Made by a program: the position numbers and the translations under genes | The notes under the pieces: model-generated | What the model saw: only the letters and a program-made list of their open reading frames with translations | Told to the model about the DNA's origin: nothing | Databases searched by the model: none | Assembly: GCA_031402355.1 (NCBI GenBank) | Contig: JANNSG010000185.1 | Span: forward strand, 1-31,991 | DNA length: 31,991 nucleotides | Source of the DNA: JACMNW01 sp031402355 | GTDB lineage: Bacteria; Pseudomonadota; Alphaproteobacteria; Rhodobacterales; Rhodobacteraceae | Reading direction: 5' to 3' | Shown: positions 1 to 6,762 of the stretch, piece by piece | Numbering within the stretch: position 1 is the first letter of the stretch | Layout: every line of letters starts with the position of its first letter

Positions 1-546
1 GATGCGGGAATTGGGAACCCCCGCCTCGCGCAGCACATTGGCCACAGACACGGCGCGGCGCTGCGACAGGTCCTGGTTGTAGGCCGAGGATCCGGTATCA
101 TCAGTATGTCCGACGATCTCTATCTGGCTGCTGGGATATTGCTGCAGATTGGCGGCAATTGCTTTGATGTCGCGGGTAAGGTCTGGTCGCAGGGTTGCGC
201 TGTCGGTCGTGAACAGCAGGTCTTGCGGCATGTTGACCACCAGATACTGGCCGTTGTTGGTGACAGTAAAGTTGCCGTTCACCGCCCGCAGATCGGCGGC
301 TTGTTTATCCAGGTTGGAACCGATTGCGCCGCCGATGGCGGCCCCGACTGCCGCCCCGACAGCTGCTTTGGCCAGGCTGTTGTTGTCGCTTCTGGCACCG
401 ATAAAGCCGCCAAGAAGCGCGCCGGTAACAGCGCCGCCCTTGGTGCGCGCATTGGGATCGTTCGGGAAGGCATTGGGATCGACCGTGCAGGCCGAAAGCC
501 CCAAAATGCCGATGGTTGCCATGATCAGTGGGGTCTTGCGGTTCAT
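1..546 (-). CDS. OmpA-family outer membrane lipoprotein (3' end outside window)
   Basis: Begins with a lipoprotein signal: Met-Asn-Arg-Lys, a hydrophobic stretch, then the lipobox LSAC with the acylated cysteine at residue 20. A glycine-rich stretch follows (about residues 35-80, many GA/GG pairs), like the glycine-zipper segments of OmpA-like lipoproteins. The C-terminal part is the start of an OmpA peptidoglycan-binding domain (LLFTTDSATLRPDL, then IEIVGHTDDTGS, then NQDLSQRRAVSVANVL). The reading frame is open to base 1, so 182 codons are visible and the end of the OmpA domain is missing. A GAGG lies 8 bases before the ATG. The expected role is anchoring the outer membrane to peptidoglycan. 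Family assignment is firm; the precise paralogue is not known. Confidence 0.9.
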   Translation of the reverse strand, partial: MNRKTPLIMATIGILGLSACTVDPNAFPNDPNARTKGGAVTGALLGGFIGARSDNNSLAKAAVGAAVGAAIGGAIGSNLDKQAADLRAVNGNFTVTNNGQYLVVNMPQDLLFTTDSATLRPDLTRDIKAIAANLQQYPSSQIEIVGHTDDTGSSAYNQDLSQRRAVSVANVLREAGVPNSRI

Positions 547-652
547 ATCTGCTGCCTCGTTTCAGGGGCCCGTTTGCCGGGCTTGTGCAGCCTTATAGCA
601 ATGCGCGCATTCCTGCGAAAGGCCGCGGGTTTGCGCGGCAGAATTCCGCGCA

Positions 653-1498
653 TCACATCTCTGTGCGGGCGGCCTCCCATGCCAACATCGCGCGTTTCAC
701 CGGCAGACCCCAATGATAGCCGCCAAGCCCACCAGATTTGCGCATCGCGCGGTGGCACGGGATCAGCCAGCTTATCGGGTTACGCCCAACAGCGGTGCCA
801 ACCGCGCGCACGGCATTGGTGTGGCCAACCGCACGGCCAAGTTCGGAATATGTGGTGACATGCCCGCTGGGAATCTGCAAAAGCGCCTCCCATACCTTGA
901 TCTGAAACGGGGCGCCGATAAGGTGCAGCCGGGTTGCAGAAAGGTCGCCATTCCCAAATGCAGAGGCAATGTAGGGTGCGACAGTTGCATCATCGCGTAG
1001 GTAGTCGGCCTTGGGCCAGCGTGACGTCATATCCGCCATTGCGACGTCAAATCCGCCTTCATCAGTAAAGGCCAATCCGCAAAGGCCGCGATCCGTGGCC
1101 ATAGCCAGCGCTTGCCCAAAGGGTGTTGGGAACAGGCCCCAGGATATGGTCAACCCTTCGCCGCCGCGGGCATAGTCGCCGGGGCTCATCGCTTCCCATT
1201 TCAGGAACAGATCGTGCAGTCGCCCACCACCGGAAAGCCCGGCTTCATGCGATGTTTCCAGCACGGAAAACCTGTCTGCCAGCAGTCGCTTTGCATGATC
1301 CAGCGTCAGGTATTGTTGATACCGTTTCGGCGATACGCCGACCCACTGCGAAAACACACGTTGAAAGTGTGCCGCGCTCATCCCCATGCGGGTGGCAAGA
1401 TCGTCCAGTGTCAAACTTGGGCCTGCGTCATCGATATGGCGCAGGGCGCGGGCGATCACGGCATAATGATAGGCGGGTGCGTCGCGAGAATCTGACAT
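653..1498 (-). CDS. AraC-type HTH / methylated-DNA-protein-cysteine methyltransferase fusion (Ada-like)
   Basis: 281 residues. Residues about 10-110 are an AraC-type helix-turn-helix domain (LTLDDLATRMGMSAAHFQRVFSQWVGVSPKRY). Residues about 120-278 are an O6-methylguanine-DNA methyltransferase domain with the winged-helix segment VTTYSELGRAVG and the active-site PCHR motif (cysteine near 248), which takes the alkyl group in a suicide reaction. The N-terminal zinc-binding domain of E. coli Ada, which senses methylphosphotriesters, is absent, so any transcription control must work differently. The start is chosen at MSDSRDAP because AAGGAG stands just upstream; the frame stays open further but lacks such a site. 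It diverges from nth, so two DNA-repair genes share about 105 bases of upstream DNA. Confidence 0.9.
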   Translation of the reverse strand: MSDSRDAPAYHYAVIARALRHIDDAGPSLTLDDLATRMGMSAAHFQRVFSQWVGVSPKRYQQYLTLDHAKRLLADRFSVLETSHEAGLSGGGRLHDLFLKWEAMSPGDYARGGEGLTISWGLFPTPFGQALAMATDRGLCGLAFTDEGGFDVAMADMTSRWPKADYLRDDATVAPYIASAFGNGDLSATRLHLIGAPFQIKVWEALLQIPSGHVTTYSELGRAVGHTNAVRAVGTAVGRNPISWLIPCHRAMRKSGGLGGYHWGLPVKRAMLAWEAARTEM

Positions 1499-1603
1499 AA
1501 TGCTCTCCTTGATCCGCAAGATAGGTCGACTTACCACCCTTCGCGACCCGAAAACTGCGCCTTCTGCCTTGCCGGGTGGCGGTGACTGATGCATATCGCA
1601 ATC

Positions 1604-2248
1604 ATGGCCAGCCAGCTTCCCTACAGTGCGATGCAAGCGATCTTTACGACGTTTCAGGCGTTAGAACCTGAACCGAAGGGGGAATTGCATCATTTGAACG
1701 CCTATACGCTGGTCGTGGCTGTGGCCCTATCGGCGCAGGCGACCGATGTTGGGGTGAACCGGGCCACGGGGCCGCTGTTTGCCGTCGCTGACACGCCGGA
1801 GAAGATGCTGGCTTTGGGCGAAGAGACGCTGATCCAGTACATCAAGACCATCGGCCTTTACCGCAATAAGGCGCGCCACGTGATGCGCCTTAGCCAGATC
1901 TTGGTCGATGACTATGGCGGTGAGGTGCCATCGTCTCGCGCGGCACTGATCTCGCTGCCGGGGGTGGGGCGCAAGACCGCAAACGTGGTGTTGAACATGT
2001 GGTTTGGCCAACCGGCACAGGCCGTGGATACGCATATCTTTCGGCTTGGCAATAGGTCTGGAATTGCGCCGGGCCGCGACGTGGATGTAGTTGAGCGTGC
2101 CATTGAAGATCATGTGCCCGCCGAGTATCAGCTGCACGCGCATCACTGGATGATCCTGCATGGCCGCTACATCTGTGTGGCGCGCAAGCCAAAGTGTGGT
2201 ATCTGCCCAATCCGCGAGCACTGTCTTTTTGAGGATAAAACCGAATGA
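1604..2248 (+). CDS. nth: Endonuclease III (DNA glycosylase/AP lyase)
   Basis: 214 residues from the chosen start. Removes oxidised pyrimidines and cleaves abasic sites in base excision repair. The helix-hairpin-helix LPGVGRKTANVVL carries the catalytic lysine (K124), followed by the catalytic aspartate in VDTHIFR (D142). Four cysteines near the C-terminus (191, 198, 201, 207) have the CX6CX2CX5C spacing of the [4Fe-4S] cluster. An upstream in-frame ATG at 1589 exists, but the protein beginning MASQLPYSAMQAIF lines up better with alphaproteobacterial Nth as I know it. Neither start has a strong ribosome site (GGGTGGCGG lies upstream). Its last codon overlaps the next gene in ATGA, so the two are translationally coupled. 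Confidence 0.95.
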   Translation: MASQLPYSAMQAIFTTFQALEPEPKGELHHLNAYTLVVAVALSAQATDVGVNRATGPLFAVADTPEKMLALGEETLIQYIKTIGLYRNKARHVMRLSQILVDDYGGEVPSSRAALISLPGVGRKTANVVLNMWFGQPAQAVDTHIFRLGNRSGIAPGRDVDVVERAIEDHVPAEYQLHAHHWMILHGRYICVARKPKCGICPIREHCLFEDKTE

Positions 2249-3228
2249 AATCCTATCAGGTTGTTGGCATAGGCAATGCTGTTGTCGATGTGTTCGCCCA
2301 AGTTGACGACAGTTTCGTCGAGCTGATGGGTATTGAGAAAGGCATCATGCAGCTTATTGATCGTGAACGCGGAGAACTGCTTTACGCGGCGATGGAAAGT
2401 CGCGTGCAGGCAGCAGGTGGATCCGTTGCCAATACCTTGGCAGGGCTTGGCAATCTCGGCCTGACCACAGCGTTCATCGGGCGCGTGAATGATGATGCTC
2501 TGGGTCGCTTCTACGCGCGAAGCATGAATGAGAATGGCACGGATTTCGTTAATCTGCCCGTTCAAAACGGTGAGTTGCCCACCTGCCGATCGATGATCTT
2601 CGTATCGCCAGACGGCGAGCGGTCGATGAACACCTATCTGGGCATTGCAGCCGAACTTGGTCCGGTAGATGTGCCCGATGATGTAGCGGGCAACGCGGAA
2701 ATCCTGTTTCTGGAAGGCTATCTTTACGACAAACCAAAGGGAAAACAGGCGTTTGAACGGGCTGTTCAGCTTTGCCATGCCTCAGGGGGCAAGGCAGGCA
2801 TCGCCCTGTCGGACCCGTTCTGTGTGGATCGGCATCGGAGTGATTTTCGGCGTCTGGTCAAGGACCTCGACTATGTAATCGGCAACGAACATGAATGGTC
2901 GTCGCTTTACCAAACCGATCTGTCGTCGGCATTGGAACAGGCAGCGGCAGACTCGGGCTTTGTGGTCTGCACCCGGTCCGGCCATGATGTGATCGTGCTG
3001 CGCGGCGACGAACAGGCCGTGGTTCCCGTGCGCCGCATCGTGCCCGTCGATGCGACAGGAGCGGGGGATCAGTTCGCGGCGGGCTTTCTTTATGGCATGG
3101 CATCAGGGCAAAGCCTTGCCAACTGCGGCCGCATGGGATGCGTGGCGGCGGCCGAAGTGATCAGCCATTTTGGCGCGCGCCCTGAAACTGATCTGAAGGC
3201 ACTCTTCCGCAAAGAAGGGCTTGTCTGA
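2245..3228 (+). CDS. PfkB-family kinase, adenosine kinase type
   Basis: 327 residues, ribokinase/PfkB fold. Visible family signatures: the N-terminal GIGNAVVDV strand, the substrate-binding GGSVANTLAGLGNLG (about 58-72), and the C-terminal signature DATGAGDQFAAGFLYG with the GAGD anion hole and catalytic aspartate (272-275). Such proteins transfer phosphate from ATP to the hydroxymethyl group of a sugar or nucleoside. The alphaproteobacterial members with this N-terminus are usually called adenosine kinase, but substrate choice cannot be read from the sequence. Start overlaps the nth stop (ATGA), so it is co-transcribed with nth. It converges on the sulfotransferase gene with only 8 bases between the stop codons. 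Confidence 0.88.
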   Translation: MKSYQVVGIGNAVVDVFAQVDDSFVELMGIEKGIMQLIDRERGELLYAAMESRVQAAGGSVANTLAGLGNLGLTTAFIGRVNDDALGRFYARSMNENGTDFVNLPVQNGELPTCRSMIFVSPDGERSMNTYLGIAAELGPVDVPDDVAGNAEILFLEGYLYDKPKGKQAFERAVQLCHASGGKAGIALSDPFCVDRHRSDFRRLVKDLDYVIGNEHEWSSLYQTDLSSALEQAAADSGFVVCTRSGHDVIVLRGDEQAVVPVRRIVPVDATGAGDQFAAGFLYGMASGQSLANCGRMGCVAAAEVISHFGARPETDLKALFRKEGLV

Positions 3229-3244
3229 GCGAGGGTCTACTCGC
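3229..3244. terminator. Small hairpin between convergent genes
   Basis: GCGAG (3229-3233) and CTCGC (3240-3244) form a perfect 5-bp stem with a 6-base loop exactly between the kinase and sulfotransferase ends; it contains the sulfotransferase stop codon. It could serve both strands, but no T-tract follows on either side, so it is a weak terminator candidate. Confidence 0.3.
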
Positions 3245-4055
3245 CCAGCTTTGCGTGCACTTCTGCCAGATCAACCGGGCCTAGCGGCATTTTGTTGGCG
3301 GGATTTTCGAAATCATAATTGAACAGTTGAAAATCGCGTTTGTAGATTTCCCATATCAGATGCCGCGACAGATCGTCAAAATAGTCTTCGACCGGATGCA
3401 GCCGTTTTGGGCCGTGCCCTTCGCTTTCGTTGAACTTCGGGATTTTCTTGAGGTTCACCTTGTGCTTGGTCTTGATGTTGTTCAGGACCGCCTGCATCCC
3501 TTCGTCAAACGCTTCGGTGAAGAAGATATGATCATAACGGCCGCCGTTCTGGATATAGGTCGAGACATGGCCCGACATCGCTGACCAATGGATGTCAGGC
3601 TCCATCGGTTTGCGCCACCGGATGGTATCGCGCGCAAACAGCAAGAACCGCCGGAATGAGGCGATCTGGTCAAATTCGTCGGTGCCGTCATCGCCACCGA
3701 CGTCGATGCCGTATTTCTGTGTAAGCAAGGGCACCATATTGCCGCGATAGCGTTTGCCATTGCGTTGAACACCGCAGATCTTGTCAAAGAAAGACGACAG
3801 GATGCGCGTGTAGGGATTGCGCACGCAAGTGAAAGCATAGGACACATGCCCCCTGACATTGCTTTCGATCTTTGGCTGGCTTGCCTCGATAGCCCACTTG
3901 TGCATGCCGCCGGTTGCGTCATGGATATCGCCTTCATAAAATGTGCCATGATCGGAATAGTACATTATCTGGCCAATCGAAGAGCAGGCACATTTTGGCA
4001 CCACGCGGTAAACCATGCTTTCGCTTTCCGTCATCCAGGTGCCGGGAAACCCCAT
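3237..4055 (-). CDS. Sulfotransferase family protein
   Basis: 272 residues. The N-terminal VYRVVPKCACSSIGQIMY matches the 5'-phosphosulfate loop of PAPS-dependent carbohydrate sulfotransferases (PKCACSS in place of the common PKxGTTS). FTCVRNPYTRILSSFFDK matches the 3'-phosphate-binding segment (R and S). The rest is the long alpha/beta body with HLIWEIYKRDFQLFNYDF near the end. The start is set at MGFPGTW because TAGGA lies 5 bases upstream; the frame is open further up (to 4133), but that extension has no family resemblance. Likely cytoplasmic or membrane-associated, sulfating a glycan. It stands back to back with the GT14 glycosyltransferase, which suggests a shared surface-glycan role (inference). 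Confidence 0.85.
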   Translation of the reverse strand: MGFPGTWMTESESMVYRVVPKCACSSIGQIMYYSDHGTFYEGDIHDATGGMHKWAIEASQPKIESNVRGHVSYAFTCVRNPYTRILSSFFDKICGVQRNGKRYRGNMVPLLTQKYGIDVGGDDGTDEFDQIASFRRFLLFARDTIRWRKPMEPDIHWSAMSGHVSTYIQNGGRYDHIFFTEAFDEGMQAVLNNIKTKHKVNLKKIPKFNESEGHGPKRLHPVEDYFDDLSRHLIWEIYKRDFQLFNYDFENPANKMPLGPVDLAEVHAKLGE

Positions 4056-4203
4056 GAATATCCTACCTATTGTTGTCGCTTGCCCGGGTCTGGGCAGTCC
4101 GGAACTATTGCACCCAAAGAAGCAAACAAACACTGTATTTTCAATGGCTGATAAAGCTATCTATGGAAACAATGCGCAGAAGTCAGCTAGCAGAGTTCAC
4201 TGA

Positions 4204-5781
4204 ATGGCAAAAATCGCCTATATCCTGTTGTGTCACAAAGATCCGGACGGCATCATCGCGCAGGCCGAACGGCTGACCGCGACCGGCGATTTTCTGGCTG
4301 TGCATTTTGATGGTCGCGCCAAAATGGCGGATTTCGTGCGTATCCGCAAAGCGTTGGCCGGAAACCCCGCCGTCACCTTCGCCAAGCGCCGCGTCAAATG
4401 CGGCTGGGGCGAATGGAGCCTGATTGCCGCGACGCTTCTGGCTGTCGAGGCGGCGGTTGAAGCCTTTGCGCAGGCCACCCATTTCTACATGTTGTCGGGC
4501 GACTGCATGCCGATCAAATCATCGGAATATGTTCATGAATTTCTGGATCTGACGGAAGTTGACTATATCGAAAGTTTCGATTTTTTCAATTCGGACTGGA
4601 TCAAGACCGGCATCAAGGAAGAGCGGCTGATCTACCGGCATCTGTTCAATGAACGTGGTCAGAAACGGTTGTTCTATGCCTCGATGGCGCTGCAAAAGCG
4701 GTTGGGTCTGACCCGACAGGTGCCTTCCGACATTCAGATGCAGATCGGCAGCCAATGGTGGTGTTTGCGCCGCCAGACCATCGAAGCGATCCTAGAATTT
4801 TGTGCCAAGCGCCGCGATGTCATGCGGTTTTTCCGCACCACATGGATCCCTGATGAGACGTTCTTTCAGACCCTGGTCGGCCATCTGGTGCCAGAGGCAG
4901 AAATCAGATCGCGCACGCTGACGTTCCTGATGTTTTCCGACTATGGTATTCCGGTCAGCTTTTATGACGATCAATATGATCTTCTAACCAGTCAGGATTA
5001 TCTTTTTGCCCGCAAGATCTCGCCCGAGGCTGTGGCATTGAAAGAGCGGCTGGGCAAGCTTTACACCGCCAAAGGGGCCGAGTTTGTTATTTCCGGCGAA
5101 GGCCGGAGCCTATATCGGTTTCTGACCGGACGGGGCCGCATCGGCCGGCGTTTTGCGCCAAGGTTCTGGGAAACCGAAAGCAGTCTTGGGCGGGGGCGGA
5201 CTTTGCTGATGGTCACTTGCAAGAAATGGCATGTGGCCAAGCGGCTGGTAGACCGGGTCCGCAAGGTGACCAACCTGCCATGTGTCGATTACCTGTTCAA
5301 CGAAGCCGACACCGAACTGCCCGATCTTGGCGGCATTCAGACCACCCTGGAAAAACGCACCCGGCACAGGCGGGCGGTCGTGCGGATGTTGTTTGAGACA
5401 TGGGCGACCGACCGGCTGGTGATTTGCATTGATCCGTCGAATGTCGATCTGATGCAGGATTTTTATTCCGACAAATCCGATGTCCGCCTGCTGGAAGTTG
5501 ACTGCGAGTTTACCGATGACTTTCTGATCGGCCATGCGCGCCGTGTCGGTCTGGCGGGGGCCACGACCCCGCAAGGAACAATCGACCGTCTGTTGCCGAC
5601 CATTCGCTACGATGTGCGGTTCGAATCCGATCGCCTGCGTGACGCGAATTTTGAGCAGTTCTATGTGATGCGTCAATCTGCCAGTCTTGACGAAAACACC
5701 CTGTCTGTGGCCGGGTTTCTGGGCGTCACGGAAGCGAAAGCCCGTGAAGTTCTGGATACCGACTATCTATTTGTGGATTGA
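4204..5781 (+). CDS. GT14 (core-2/I-branching) beta-1,6-N-acetylglucosaminyltransferase with extra C-terminal domain
   Basis: 525 residues. The first about 250 are a branching-type glycosyltransferase: AYILLCHKDPDGI at the start, LAVHFDGRAK, FYMLSGDCMPIKS (about 95-108), and WIPDETFFQTL with the acidic residues expected near the active site. The remaining about 270 residues form a second domain (from about LGRGRTLLMVTCKKWHVAKRL) of the uncharacterised kind that follows GT14 domains in Rhodobacterales (DUF5927/5928 type; I cannot confirm which number). No signal peptide or membrane segment is seen. Divergent from the sulfotransferase across 148 bases. hinT starts 3 bases after its stop, so they are probably one transcript. 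The acceptor glycan is unknown. Confidence 0.85.
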   Translation: MAKIAYILLCHKDPDGIIAQAERLTATGDFLAVHFDGRAKMADFVRIRKALAGNPAVTFAKRRVKCGWGEWSLIAATLLAVEAAVEAFAQATHFYMLSGDCMPIKSSEYVHEFLDLTEVDYIESFDFFNSDWIKTGIKEERLIYRHLFNERGQKRLFYASMALQKRLGLTRQVPSDIQMQIGSQWWCLRRQTIEAILEFCAKRRDVMRFFRTTWIPDETFFQTLVGHLVPEAEIRSRTLTFLMFSDYGIPVSFYDDQYDLLTSQDYLFARKISPEAVALKERLGKLYTAKGAEFVISGEGRSLYRFLTGRGRIGRRFAPRFWETESSLGRGRTLLMVTCKKWHVAKRLVDRVRKVTNLPCVDYLFNEADTELPDLGGIQTTLEKRTRHRRAVVRMLFETWATDRLVICIDPSNVDLMQDFYSDKSDVRLLEVDCEFTDDFLIGHARRVGLAGATTPQGTIDRLLPTIRYDVRFESDRLRDANFEQFYVMRQSASLDENTLSVAGFLGVTEAKAREVLDTDYLFVD

Positions 5782-5784
5782 AAC

Positions 5785-6165
5785 ATGCCCTACAACTATG
5801 ACGCCCAGAACATTTTTGCCCGCATTTTGCGCGGTGAAATTCCCAATAAAACGGTGATGGAAACGTCACATACTTTGGCGTTTCATGACATTGGTCCGCA
5901 AGCGCCTTTACATGTGCTGGTCATCCCGAAGGGGGCCTATGTGAACTTTGATCATTTCGCCGCTGAAGCATCGGCGGATGAACTGGTTGATTTTCACCGA
6001 ACTGCGGCAAAGATCGTGGCGCAGTTGGGCGTTGTCCCGGGCGCGGGTGACGCGGGCTACCGCACCATTTCCAATGCCGGGGATCACGGCCATCAAGAGG
6101 TGCCGCATTATCACATGCACATTCTGGCTGGGCGTCCGTTGGGGCCGATGTTGATCAAGGTTTGA
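5785..6165 (+). CDS. hinT: HIT-family nucleotide-binding hydrolase (HinT branch)
   Basis: 126 residues. The histidine triad is H108-Y-H110-M-H112-I-L, with H110 as the expected nucleophile; it is followed by AGRPLGPM, typical of HinT-type purine nucleoside phosphoramidases that hydrolyse AMP-lysine and similar adducts. The N-terminal IFARILRGEIPNKTV and FHDIGPQAPLHVLVIPK are also conserved in HinT. Starts 3 bases after the glycosyltransferase stop (TGA-AAC-ATG), so it is probably the second gene of that operon, although the function is housekeeping and need not relate to glycan synthesis. Confidence 0.93.
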   Translation: MPYNYDAQNIFARILRGEIPNKTVMETSHTLAFHDIGPQAPLHVLVIPKGAYVNFDHFAAEASADELVDFHRTAAKIVAQLGVVPGAGDAGYRTISNAGDHGHQEVPHYHMHILAGRPLGPMLIKV

Positions 6166-6242
6166 TGCCAAGAAATCCGCAGGTTTCGGGTCGGCACTTA
6201 AGTACACGCGGTGGTATGTGACGGGAAAAAAAGGAGCGTTCC

Positions 6243-6716
6243 ATGACCATCCATTTCACCCCGATCCCGACCGCAATTGTGCGCGCTTATCAGGCTGGCG
6301 GGCCAGATGCCAACGGGCAGGTGCCTGAACGGGTGGTAGCCCTTGGCACGGGAAACCCCTGTCGCCACTGCCTGACGATGATCCCTGAAGGGGCGGGAAT
6401 GCTGGTTCTGGCGCATCGCCCGTTTCCTAGCCCCCAGCCCTATGCGGAACTTGGGCCGATCTTTTTGTGCGCTGATGCCGAGGCATGCCATGCGCCAGAG
6501 GAAAGCTCAGTTTTGCCAGCCATGCTGGCCTCACCTGATTACATCGTGCGAGGATACGGCGCCGATGAGCGTATCGTTTATGGCACCGGCGGCGTTGTGA
6601 CGACGGATCGGATTATTGCTGAGGCCAAAGCCAAATTGGCCGATCCGAACGTGGCCTATGTGCATGTCAGGTCAGCGCGCAACAACTGCTATCAAGTCAG
6701 AATTGACCGGGCTTAA
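6243..6716 (+). CDS. DUF1203 family protein
   Basis: 157 residues, cytoplasmic, no signal or membrane segment. Matches my memory of the DUF1203 family: PCRHCLTMIPEGAGMLVLAHRPF followed by YAELGPIFLCADAEAC, and the closing AYVHVRSARNNCYQVRIDRA. Cysteines at CRHC and in the second segment could bind metal, but that is only a guess. A clear AAGGAG lies 8 bases before the ATG. It has its own 77-base leader after hinT and converges on polA. Function unknown. Confidence 0.85.
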   Translation: MTIHFTPIPTAIVRAYQAGGPDANGQVPERVVALGTGNPCRHCLTMIPEGAGMLVLAHRPFPSPQPYAELGPIFLCADAEACHAPEESSVLPAMLASPDYIVRGYGADERIVYGTGGVVTTDRIIAEAKAKLADPNVAYVHVRSARNNCYQVRIDRA

Positions 6717-6762
6717 GCGGGCGCGAAAGAATTTCCAGTCGAAGTATTCCGGGGCGCAGCCC

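Noticed and set aside
106..858. 250-codon plus-strand frame across the OmpA gene and the Ada-like gene
   Set aside because: Runs antisense to two well-supported genes and their intergenic region, so it cannot be a real gene.
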